NCBI GenBank assembly: GCA_048201975.1
Contig: DBFBGQ010000106.1
Coordinates: forward strand, 1-13,514
DNA: 13,514 nt
Direction: 5' to 3'
Source: Egerieenecus sp048201975
GTDB lineage: Bacteria; Bacillota; Clostridia; Christensenellales; Aristaeellaceae
Shown here: in pieces, positions 6,953-12,956 of the stretch
How the letters are laid out: every line of letters starts with the position of its first letter
Numbering within the stretch: the first letter of the stretch is position 1
The notes under the pieces: model-generated
Told to the model about the DNA's origin: nothing
Database searches by the model: none
What the model saw: only the letters and a program-made list of their open reading frames with translations
Translations under genes and position numbers: made by a program

Positions 6953-8536
6953 TCAATTGCCGTTGTCGTTCAGGCCAATGGTGTCATAAGCCATCTGACA
7001 CAGGCTCAGGTACTCCTCCAGGCCCAGGTTGTTCATCTGTTCCACGTAGGCGTCCCATTCGGCGTCGATGTCCCCCTGCCCGGTAATCCACCGCGCCAGG
7101 GTGGTGGAGCGCAGGTTATCAATGGCCACGGCCAGGTCGCTGCGGCGCTGGTCCAGGTCGTCGTCGCCGGTGCTCACGCTGCGGTAGTTGGTTTCCCCCT
7201 CAGGCACATATGCCTTATAGATGTTCTCATAGGCCCAGGCCCGGGTGGTGGGATCCTGGTAATCCAGGTCGTTATAGTAGCTGTAGAAATCATCCGCACG
7301 GATGCCGGCGATGAAGTTGCCCAGGCCCGCGTACAGCTTCTGATCCTCGTCGGAGAGCGCATTGGGATCCATGGGCGTAATCATGCCGTTGTCGTCGTAG
7401 TCCCAGTAGTAGCCCTGCATGCCGCGCTGGAAGTTGGCCGTGGCCTCGGGGGTGCTGGCGATCCAGTCGATGACCCGCAGGCACTCCTCGATATAGGGAT
7501 TATCCGAGAAGATGATAAAGTCGTTGATGCCGGTGGTGGAGAATTCCTGCTTGCGAATCCGAGGCTCCACGCCGGTCTCCGTATCCAGGGGCGCAATGGG
7601 CACATACACGTCCGGATTCGGATTGCTGAAAATGGAGAAGAAGCCCAGGTACGGCGTTTCGGAAGAAGTCCGGGCGATGGACATGTTCCGGTCGTCGGTG
7701 AAGGATTCCGGCGGCGTCAGCCCCTTGGCATACAGCTCAGCCAGATACTTCAGCGGTTCCTTGATGGCGGGATTCACACCCTGGAACACCACTTTGCCAT
7801 CCTCCACCGCCAGCCAGTTGGTTTGCGTCACCGTGATGCCCCAGAAGCCCAGCACGTCAAACATGCCGCTGATGCGATGGTCCCATTGGTAGTAGAAGGG
7901 GATCACCTCTTCGGGGATGGAGCCCTTCCCCGCGTTGTCCTTGAAGGCCTGCAGCACGTCGGTGAATTCCGACACGGTGGTGGGCACTTCCAGGCCCAGC
8001 TCGTCCAGCCAGACCTTGTTGATCACCAGCAGATCCCGCAGGTTGCCCGTGTACTCCACATAGTCGCAGTTGGGCAACCCGATGCGCTTGCCCGCGTAGC
8101 GCTGCGTGTCCGAGGCGGGATACGTTTTAAGGAAGTTCGCCCAGTAGGGGGCGTATTGCTCCAGCAGCTCGTCACTGAGCTCCACCAGGAACCCGCCTTC
8201 CGCCGCGTCCGAGAGCAGGTTGGCCGGCATGTCCAGGCGCAGGGCCACATCCGGCAATTCGTCCAGATCCAGGGTGGCGAACATCAGCTGCAGCGCTTCC
8301 TGCTGGCTCATGGAGAAGGCCGTCACCTCAAAGCGGACGTTGGTCTTCTCAAACAGCCAGTCCCACAGCGGCGAATCCGCCAGGTTTCCGGTGTTGTTCA
8401 CATCCAGCACCCATGCTTCCACCGTGATTGGTTCCGCGGAGATGGGCAGCGTCTGAGTACTGGACTCCACGCCCTCCGCTAAGCCGTACAGCGGCGCCAA
8501 CAGGCAGACCAGTACCAGGCAAAGCATCCTTTTCAT
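6953..8536 (-). CDS. Extracellular solute-binding protein of a CUT1 sugar ABC transporter
   Basis: This 527-aa protein has a signal peptide (MKRMLCLVLVCLLAPLYGLA) with likely cleavage after A20 (GLA-EG). The mature part resembles LipO/YtcQ-type family 1 sugar-binding proteins. Supporting features are length, position directly before LplB/YtcP permeases, and the segment NKVWLDELGLEVPTT (about 170-185), typical of these proteins. It captures the oligosaccharide outside the membrane and passes it to the two permeases. The oddity is that neither signal-sequence cysteine (C6, C11) sits in a lipobox and no cysteine follows the cleavage site. It therefore looks secreted instead of lipid-anchored, which is unusual for a Gram-positive binding protein. 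It is the first gene of the operon. The start has AAAGGAG 9 bases upstream, and the promoter is at 8588-8616. Confidence 0.93.
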   Translation of the reverse strand: MKRMLCLVLVCLLAPLYGLAEGVESSTQTLPISAEPITVEAWVLDVNNTGNLADSPLWDWLFEKTNVRFEVTAFSMSQQEALQLMFATLDLDELPDVALRLDMPANLLSDAAEGGFLVELSDELLEQYAPYWANFLKTYPASDTQRYAGKRIGLPNCDYVEYTGNLRDLLVINKVWLDELGLEVPTTVSEFTDVLQAFKDNAGKGSIPEEVIPFYYQWDHRISGMFDVLGFWGITVTQTNWLAVEDGKVVFQGVNPAIKEPLKYLAELYAKGLTPPESFTDDRNMSIARTSSETPYLGFFSIFSNPNPDVYVPIAPLDTETGVEPRIRKQEFSTTGINDFIIFSDNPYIEECLRVIDWIASTPEATANFQRGMQGYYWDYDDNGMITPMDPNALSDEDQKLYAGLGNFIAGIRADDFYSYYNDLDYQDPTTRAWAYENIYKAYVPEGETNYRSVSTGDDDLDQRRSDLAVAIDNLRSTTLARWITGQGDIDAEWDAYVEQMNNLGLEEYLSLCQMAYDTIGLNDNGN

Positions 8537-8553
8537 GAAACTACGCTCCTTTC

Positions 8554-8574
8554 GCGTTCATTATTATTGAACGC
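8554..8574. promoter_or_regulatory. Candidate IclR operator, site 1 (catabolic operon)
   Basis: This is a perfect palindrome GCGTTCA-N7-TGAACGC with an AT-rich spacer. It lies 13 bases downstream of the -10 box of the minus-strand operon promoter, so a bound repressor would block early elongation or promoter clearance. The same arms recur at 8854-8874 near the divergent regulator promoter. Binding by the adjacent IclR protein is inferred. Confidence 0.75.
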
Positions 8575-8587
8575 TGTTCTAATTTTA

Positions 8588-8616
8588 ATTATAGTCGATT
8601 GCCCGAAAAATGTCAA
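8588..8616 (-). promoter_or_regulatory. Sigma-A promoter of the catabolic operon
   Basis: On the minus strand a consensus TTGACA (8611-8616) and TATAAT (8588-8593) are separated by exactly 17 bases. Transcription should begin near 8581, giving a leader of about 45 bases that contains operator site 1 and the ribosome site. Such a strong promoter normally needs a repressor, which fits the palindrome just downstream. Confidence 0.9.
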
Positions 8617-8818
8617 CGATTTTTTCCCACAATTTACATGTTGTCCCAGTCAGCAATCTGCCGTACCTTTTCACCGACCTCCTCCCTGCTGTTCGTAGTT
8701 TCCGATATCCGAGGCAAATTTCCCCCCCCGTTTGTGCAAAAGTCAAGCGGAATTTTTGCCAGATTTTCCGATTAAGCAAGCGTTTTTCCTCGACCGGCAG
8801 CACTTTTGCATAAAAGGA
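8617..8818. other. Non-coding stretch between the divergent promoters
   Basis: About 200 bases lie between the two -35 boxes. They hold a run of eight C (8722-8729) and a spaced inverted repeat, TGCAAAAGT (8735-8743) and ACTTTTGCA (8802-8810), centred about 67 bases apart. No convincing gene is seen. A 72-codon minus-strand frame spans the operon promoter and has no family resemblance. Confidence 0.5.
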
Positions 8819-8847
8819 TTGACTGCCCTGATTAAAATGGATATAAT
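8819..8847 (+). promoter_or_regulatory. Sigma-A promoter of the IclR-family regulator gene
   Basis: TTGACT (8819-8824) and TATAAT (8842-8847) are separated by 17 bases. The start of transcription is expected near 8854, exactly at the left edge of operator site 2, which suggests tight autorepression. Confidence 0.88.
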
Positions 8848-8853
8848 AAGCAT

Positions 8854-8874
8854 GTGTTCATCATACATGAACGC
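8854..8874. promoter_or_regulatory. Candidate IclR operator, site 2 (autoregulation)
   Basis: This reads GTGTTCA-N7-TGAACGC, the same arms and spacing as site 1 with one G-to-A type mismatch in the left arm. Pairing continues outward (CAT at 8851-8853 with ATG at 8875-8877), giving a 27-base near-palindrome. It covers the expected +1 of the regulator's own promoter. Its centre is exactly 300 bases from that of site 1. Confidence 0.75.
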
Positions 8875-8909
8875 ATGGCATTTTTTGATGATGGAGGCGC
8901 GCAACCGCC

Positions 8910-9659
8910 GTGGATGAGAAATACGCTGTCAAGTCACTGATCAAAGCAATTCGTGTGCTGGAATGCTTCAGCGTGCAAACGCCCGAGCTGGGCGTATCGG
9001 AAATCGCCAAAATGCTTCAATTGCAAAAGAGCTCCGTATTCAATATATTGTCCACCTTTGAGTCCTGCGGCTATGTAAAGCAAAATCCCCAGAGCGGCAA
9101 ATACCGCCTGGGGCTCAAGGTGCTTCACCTGGGATACATCGTCAACCATCATATGGGGCTTCGGGACATTTTCCTGCCCTACATGACCGAGATTGCCGCC
9201 AAAACCCAGGAGGCATGCTACTTTGCCATCCCGGACAATTACGAGGTGCTCTACATTGAGGCAGTGTATCCCAACGGGCAGCAGACCCGCAACCTGCTGG
9301 GCGAACGGGCCCCGCTGTACTGCACGGGACTGGGAAAGGCCATGCTGGCGCATATGCCCCCCGCAGACCAGGAGCACGTGCTGAGCCTGCCCATGAAGGC
9401 CTATACGCAATTTACCATTTGCGATCCCGAAGCGCTGAAGGAGCAGCTGCTGGAGATTCGGGAGCAGGGCTACAGTGTGGACGACATGGAGCATGAATTC
9501 GGCATACGCTGCATCAGCGTGCCCATTTTCGGCGCGGACGGTCAGGTCAAAGCCGCTGTAAGCGTTTCCGGGCCCTCTGTGCGCTTCAACCACGCCAAGC
9601 TCCATACCTATGCGCAGATTCTCAAGCAGACCATGGAGCCCCTGCAGCATTGCCTTTAA
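8910..9659 (+). CDS. IclR-family transcriptional regulator
   Basis: This 249-aa DNA-binding regulator has a winged helix-turn-helix at about 8-66 (VSEIAKMLQLQKSSVFNILS). The C-terminal IclR effector domain is at about 75-245, with hallmark segments CTGLGKAMLAH (138-148), DDMEHEFGIRCISVPIFG (191-208) and SVSGPSVRF (218-226). GTG at 8910 is the only plausible start because a stop at 8889 closes the frame upstream. The GGAGG at 8893-8897 is 12 bases away, rather far, so translation may be modest. It is divergent from the catabolic operon and flanked by two copies of a shared palindrome, so it most likely represses both units and is released by a substrate or intermediate. IclR proteins can also activate. 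The ligand is unknown. Confidence 0.95.
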   Translation: MDEKYAVKSLIKAIRVLECFSVQTPELGVSEIAKMLQLQKSSVFNILSTFESCGYVKQNPQSGKYRLGLKVLHLGYIVNHHMGLRDIFLPYMTEIAAKTQEACYFAIPDNYEVLYIEAVYPNGQQTRNLLGERAPLYCTGLGKAMLAHMPPADQEHVLSLPMKAYTQFTICDPEALKEQLLEIREQGYSVDDMEHEFGIRCISVPIFGADGQVKAAVSVSGPSVRFNHAKLHTYAQILKQTMEPLQHCL

Positions 9660-9711
9660 TACGCCTGTTGGCATCGGGCGCATTGATGACCCTGGGAGGG
9701 GAAGAAAGAGC

Positions 9712-9755
9712 AAAAAAAGCGGCTTTACGCCAAGTCTCCTCTCGCGTAAAGCCGC
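9712..9755 (-). terminator. Intrinsic terminator of the peptidoglycan-binding lipoprotein gene
   Basis: A perfect 12-bp stem pairs GCGGCTTTACGC (9719-9730) with GCGTAAAGCCGC (9744-9755). Seven A (9712-9718) become the U-tract on the minus strand. It ends the lipoprotein transcript. In the plus direction no T-run follows, so it would be at best a weak stop for the convergent regulator gene. Confidence 0.9.
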
Positions 9756-9818
9756 CTCTCCACCAGTCGCCGCTGGTTTTCCTTTGGCTTGCCTGCTGTA
9801 GGAAGTTCATCCGTTCCC

Positions 9819-11714
9819 TTACTGATACGCCTTCGCCTGGTCCGAGTACAGCACCCGCTGGGTTTCCGGTCCGGCCACGCCGTCGGAGCTCAGCCCGTTG
9901 CGGGACTGAAACACCGCCACCGCGGAGACGGTCAGATCGTCGTACACGCCGGTAGCCGTGGTGACCATGTAACCCAGCTTGGCCAGCTGGTCCTGCAGCT
10001 GCACCACCTCGTCGCCCTTATCCCCGGCGCGCAGGGTGGTAAACTCGGTGTTGTCGGCGGTGGCGCTGATGGCGGAGCTGGAATAGACCGCCTGCAGGGT
10101 GGTATTGCCCGCAATTCCATCCACCTTTAGGTTGTTGTTGATCTGAAAGGCGCGGACGGCATCCTTGGTGGTGGTGCCGTAAATGCCGTCGATGGGGCCG
10201 TCGAAGTACCCCAGTTCATACAGGGCGTATTGCAGGTTGGTGACGGCGGTACCCTCGTCGTACTCCCGCAGGGTGGAATACGTGTTGGAGGCCGCGCTGG
10301 TGTCATAGAGCTTGCTCTGAGTCGCAGGACCTGCCTTGCCGTCCACCTTCAGGTTGTTCACCCGCTGAAAAGTCTCCACCGCGGTCACCGTACCACTGCC
10401 GTAGGTGCCGTCCACCGAGCCGGTGTAATACCCCAGCTGCTTCAGCCGCTGCTGCAACTTTTTCACGGCATCGCCGGTGTCGCCCTCCTTGAGCGTGACG
10501 GTGGCCGTGGGCGTCGCCGTGGAAGAACCGCTGGAGGATCCGCCGGAGGCCGTCACCGCGTCGGCGCTGTACAGCGCGTTCAGCGTCTCCGTGCCCGCTT
10601 TGCCGTCGGCCTTCAGCCCGTTATTCTCCTGGAAGGAGATCACCGCCGCCAGGGTGGAGGGGCCAAAGGATCCGTCCGCGCTGCTGGAGAGGTAGCCCAG
10701 CTCCTTCAGCCGCTTTTGCAGCGCCCGCACCGCGTCGCCCTCCGAACCGTTTTCCAGTGTCTCCCCAATGGAGGACACCGGCGAGGAGGACTTGGCCGCC
10801 GAATCGGAATACAGGGCCTTCAGGGTGTCGGGACCGGCCACGCCGTCGTCCCACAACCCGGAGGTTTTCTTCTGGAAGGCGATGACCGCCGCTTCCGTGG
10901 CGCCGCCATAGGTGCCGTCAGCCTTGCCGTCCATCCAGCCCAGCTCGATGAGGCGGTTTTGCAGCGTGCGCACATTCTGCCCCGTGGAGCCCACCCGCAG
11001 GTAGATATCCTTGCTCAGGTCCGGGGTAGCGGTGGGCCGGGGCGTTGCCGTCGCGTTGGGCTTGGGGGTGGCGGTAACCTTGTTGGAACCGCTAGAGGAG
11101 CTGGAGGACGCCGCCACCGCGCTATCGCTGTACAGCTTGGTAATGGTGCGGGTGCCAGCCACGCCGTCCGCATCCAGTCCGTTGGCTTTCTGGAAAGCGA
11201 TCACGGCCTGCTCCGTGCCGTCGCCAAAGTCGCCGTCCACCGAGCCGCTGTAATAGCCCAGCTGCTTCAGGCGCTGTTGCAGGGTTTTCACCGCAACGCC
11301 GGTGGAACCGTTGCGCAGGGAGGAGGAGGTTGCCGTGGGCGTCGCCGTCGCCTTAGGCGTATTGGTGGGCGCTGAGGTCACCACCGCCACGGTGGCGTTG
11401 CTGGAGGGCGGCGTGGTTGCCGCGCCGTTATCCGTGGGGCCCCAGCCCGCATTCCAGTCCACGGTGGGTTCCGCGCCCGTGCTATCCCCCGTGTTCACCC
11501 CCGCGGTGCTCTGCGTGTTTTGCGCAGGCGTCGCCGTGGGCGTAGCGGTGGCCGTGGGCGGCAGGGTATTAAACGGCAGGTTGCTGGAACCCACCGTCAG
11601 ATCCTGGGTATCATCGGTAATTTGGTCCGGCGGTATATAGCAGCCGGTCATCCATAAGCAAAGGCCAAGCAGCAACGCCAAGGCCAGCCCCTTCGCGGCG
11701 CGTTTCGTCTTCAT
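9819..11714 (-). CDS. Lipoprotein with six peptidoglycan-binding (PG_binding_1) repeats
   Basis: This is a 631-aa surface lipoprotein. A signal peptide ends in the lipobox MTG-C25. A low-complexity Ser/Thr/Pro linker with TATPTATP runs follows, to about residue 130. Six PG_binding_1-type repeats of about 67 aa start near residues 133, 239, 320, 408, 482 and 561. Each follows the pattern L-x-x-G-x-x-G-x-x-V-x-x-L-Q-x-x-L-x-x-L-G-Y, then D-G-x-[FY]-G, A-V-x-x-F-Q and D-G-x-A-G-x-x-T. The chain stops right after repeat six, and no amidase, peptidase or transpeptidase domain is seen. The likely role is anchoring between membrane and cell wall, or carrying a partner. The frame is open to 11870, but the ATG at 11714 is chosen because it begins the signal peptide and follows an AAGGGAAGGGA site. 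It is transcribed alone and is not evidently linked to the sugar operon. Confidence 0.92.
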   Translation of the reverse strand: MKTKRAAKGLALALLLGLCLWMTGCYIPPDQITDDTQDLTVGSSNLPFNTLPPTATATPTATPAQNTQSTAGVNTGDSTGAEPTVDWNAGWGPTDNGAATTPPSSNATVAVVTSAPTNTPKATATPTATSSSLRNGSTGVAVKTLQQRLKQLGYYSGSVDGDFGDGTEQAVIAFQKANGLDADGVAGTRTITKLYSDSAVAASSSSSSGSNKVTATPKPNATATPRPTATPDLSKDIYLRVGSTGQNVRTLQNRLIELGWMDGKADGTYGGATEAAVIAFQKKTSGLWDDGVAGPDTLKALYSDSAAKSSSPVSSIGETLENGSEGDAVRALQKRLKELGYLSSSADGSFGPSTLAAVISFQENNGLKADGKAGTETLNALYSADAVTASGGSSSGSSTATPTATVTLKEGDTGDAVKKLQQRLKQLGYYTGSVDGTYGSGTVTAVETFQRVNNLKVDGKAGPATQSKLYDTSAASNTYSTLREYDEGTAVTNLQYALYELGYFDGPIDGIYGTTTKDAVRAFQINNNLKVDGIAGNTTLQAVYSSSAISATADNTEFTTLRAGDKGDEVVQLQDQLAKLGYMVTTATGVYDDLTVSAVAVFQSRNGLSSDGVAGPETQRVLYSDQAKAYQ

Positions 11715-12040
11715 AACCAGAAATCCCTTCCCTTCCATAGCCAATGGAGTGTCCGCTGCCCGCGTAAACTCCGTATCTATTGTACATGCACACTGTGCAT
11801 TGACGCAAGCACTATTTTTCACCCAAAATGGAACTTTGTGACGCAGGCGAAAGTTTTTTTCCGCCTGCACTATTCCAACGGTCCAGGGAAAGGGTTTCTT
11901 CCCGCCCCCGCCGGGGAAAGCGGAAGATTTTCCTTGGCAGGCAGCCTTTGCCGGGGCAGAAAGTTTCTTCCACCGGCAGGAAACCGAGGCTTTGCGGCGA
12001 ATGGCTTATAGAATTCACAAAAACAGGGGTGAAGGATCTC
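11715..12040. other. Divergent intergenic region between lipoprotein and Mrp genes
   Basis: About 326 bases without a supported gene. It holds a candidate minus-strand promoter with a palindrome in its spacer (11779-11808) and a hairpin GCAGGCG/CGCCTGC (11843-11849 with 11862-11868). Further along are several short imperfect palindromes of the GGAA-N-TTCC type at 11886-11903, 11922-11933 and 11959-11971. No clear plus-strand promoter for the Mrp gene was found; TATAGAAT near 12008 lacks a good -35 box. Confidence 0.5.
11779..11808 (-). promoter_or_regulatory. Candidate promoter of the lipoprotein gene with palindromic spacer
   Basis: On the minus strand TTGCGT (11803-11808) and TACAAT (11779-11784) are 18 bases apart. 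The spacer contains the 15-base palindrome ATGCACAGTGTGCAT (11786-11800), a possible operator. The -35 box is only a partial match, so the promoter call is moderate. Confidence 0.5.
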
Positions 12041-12868
12041 ATGGCGGAATGCAATCACGACTGCGCCTCCTGCCAGAGCAAGTGCAGCGAGGCCAGTTTG
12101 CTGGCTCCCCAAAATGCGGGGAGCAACGTAAAGCGCGTCATCGGCGTGGTAAGCGGCAAGGGCGGCGTGGGCAAGAGCCTGGTCACCGGCCTGCTGGCCA
12201 CGCTGCTGCGGCGGCGGGGCTACGCCACCGCCGTGCTGGACGCGGACATCACCGGCCCGTCCATCCCGAAGATGTTCGGGGTTCACGAAAAGGCCATGGG
12301 CTGCGACGAGGGGATTTTCCCCGCGGAGAGCAAGACCGGCGTCCGGCTCATGTCCATCAACCTGCTGCTGGAGCACGACACTGATCCGGTGGTGTGGCGC
12401 GGCGCGCTGATCGCGGGCACGGTGAAGCAGTTCTGGACCGACGTGCTCTGGGGGGATGTGGACTACATGTTTGTGGACATGCCTCCGGGAACCGGCGACG
12501 TGCCGCTGACGGTGTTCCAGTCCCTGCCCGTGGACGGCATCATCATCGTGGCCAGCCCCCAGGAACTGGTGGGCATGATCGTGGAAAAGGCCGTCAACAT
12601 GGCCCAGATGATGAACATTCCCGTGCTGGGTATTGTGGAAAACATGAGCTGGATCGCCTGCCCGGACTGCGGCAAGAAGATCTATCCCTTCGGCGAGGGC
12701 AAAACCCTGCAGGTCGCCCAGGCCCACAGCCTGCCCCTGCTGGCGCAGCTGCCCATCCAGCCCGAGCTGGCTTCCGCCTGCGATAAGGGGCTGGTCGAAC
12801 TGTTCAACGAAAACTGGCTGGACGGCGCCGCGGACGTGGTGGAGCACACGCCCGTCCATCAAGCGTAA
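12041..12868 (+). CDS. Mrp/NBP35-type Fe-S cluster carrier ATPase
   Basis: This 275-aa cytoplasmic P-loop ATPase of the Mrp/ApbC/NBP35 family binds and transfers Fe-S clusters to target proteins. Walker A with the deviant lysine is at 39-46 (GKGGVGKS), the switch motif DMPPGTGD at 147-154, and the bridging CxxC at C207/C210 (CPDC). An N-terminal cysteine cluster (C4, C8, C11, C15), common in clostridial and archaeal members, may hold an extra cluster. The frame is open from 11828, but that upstream part is low-complexity intergenic sequence. The ATG at 12041 is preferred because it follows GGGGTGAAGGA and starts with the family's usual MAECNHDC-type leader. It looks monocistronic, with a terminator right after it. 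It is a housekeeping gene not evidently tied to the sugar operon. Confidence 0.95.
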   Translation: MAECNHDCASCQSKCSEASLLAPQNAGSNVKRVIGVVSGKGGVGKSLVTGLLATLLRRRGYATAVLDADITGPSIPKMFGVHEKAMGCDEGIFPAESKTGVRLMSINLLLEHDTDPVVWRGALIAGTVKQFWTDVLWGDVDYMFVDMPPGTGDVPLTVFQSLPVDGIIIVASPQELVGMIVEKAVNMAQMMNIPVLGIVENMSWIACPDCGKKIYPFGEGKTLQVAQAHSLPLLAQLPIQPELASACDKGLVELFNENWLDGAADVVEHTPVHQA

Positions 12869-12883
12869 CCGTCCCTCCCCTGC

Positions 12884-12930
12884 ATCGGACGAATCCGCCG
12901 CCCAAGTCGCGGCGCTTCGTCCGATTTCCT
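12884..12930 (+). terminator. Intrinsic terminator after the Mrp gene
   Basis: ATCGGACGAA (12884-12893) pairs with TTCGTCCGAT (12916-12925). An inner CGCCGC/GCGGCG helix (12896-12901 with 12909-12914) and a 7-base loop complete a long GC-rich hairpin followed by TTCCTT. The T-tract is interrupted, so efficiency may be less than ideal. Confidence 0.75.
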
Positions 12931-12956
12931 TATATTACCGTTCCTGGGAGAAATGT

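Noticed and set aside
6944..8482. Long plus-strand open frame opposite the binding-protein gene
   Set aside because: Antisense shadow with a low-complexity Val/His/Gln-rich product. The minus-strand product has a signal peptide and a clear family.
8722..8729. Run of eight C as a phase-variation tract
   Set aside because: It lies about 90 bases upstream of the regulator's -35 box, outside coding sequence and promoter spacers, so there is no clear mechanism.
8770..8792. Possible CcpA (cre) site around AAGCAAGCGTTTTTC
   Set aside because: The left half fits partly, but the right CAW end and the leading TG are not matched, so it is below a credible threshold.
8585..8803. Small minus-strand frame of 72 codons in the divergent control region
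   Set aside because: It covers the operon's -35 and -10 boxes, has no convincing ribosome site and resembles nothing.
9660..9711. Dedicated terminator for the IclR-family gene
   Set aside because: No hairpin followed by a T-run was seen on the plus strand. The nearby hairpin has its U-tract only on the minus strand.
10230..11375. Plus-strand frame opposite the peptidoglycan-binding repeats
   Set aside because: It mirrors the repeats on the other strand (Arg/Gly-rich) and has no plausible domain.
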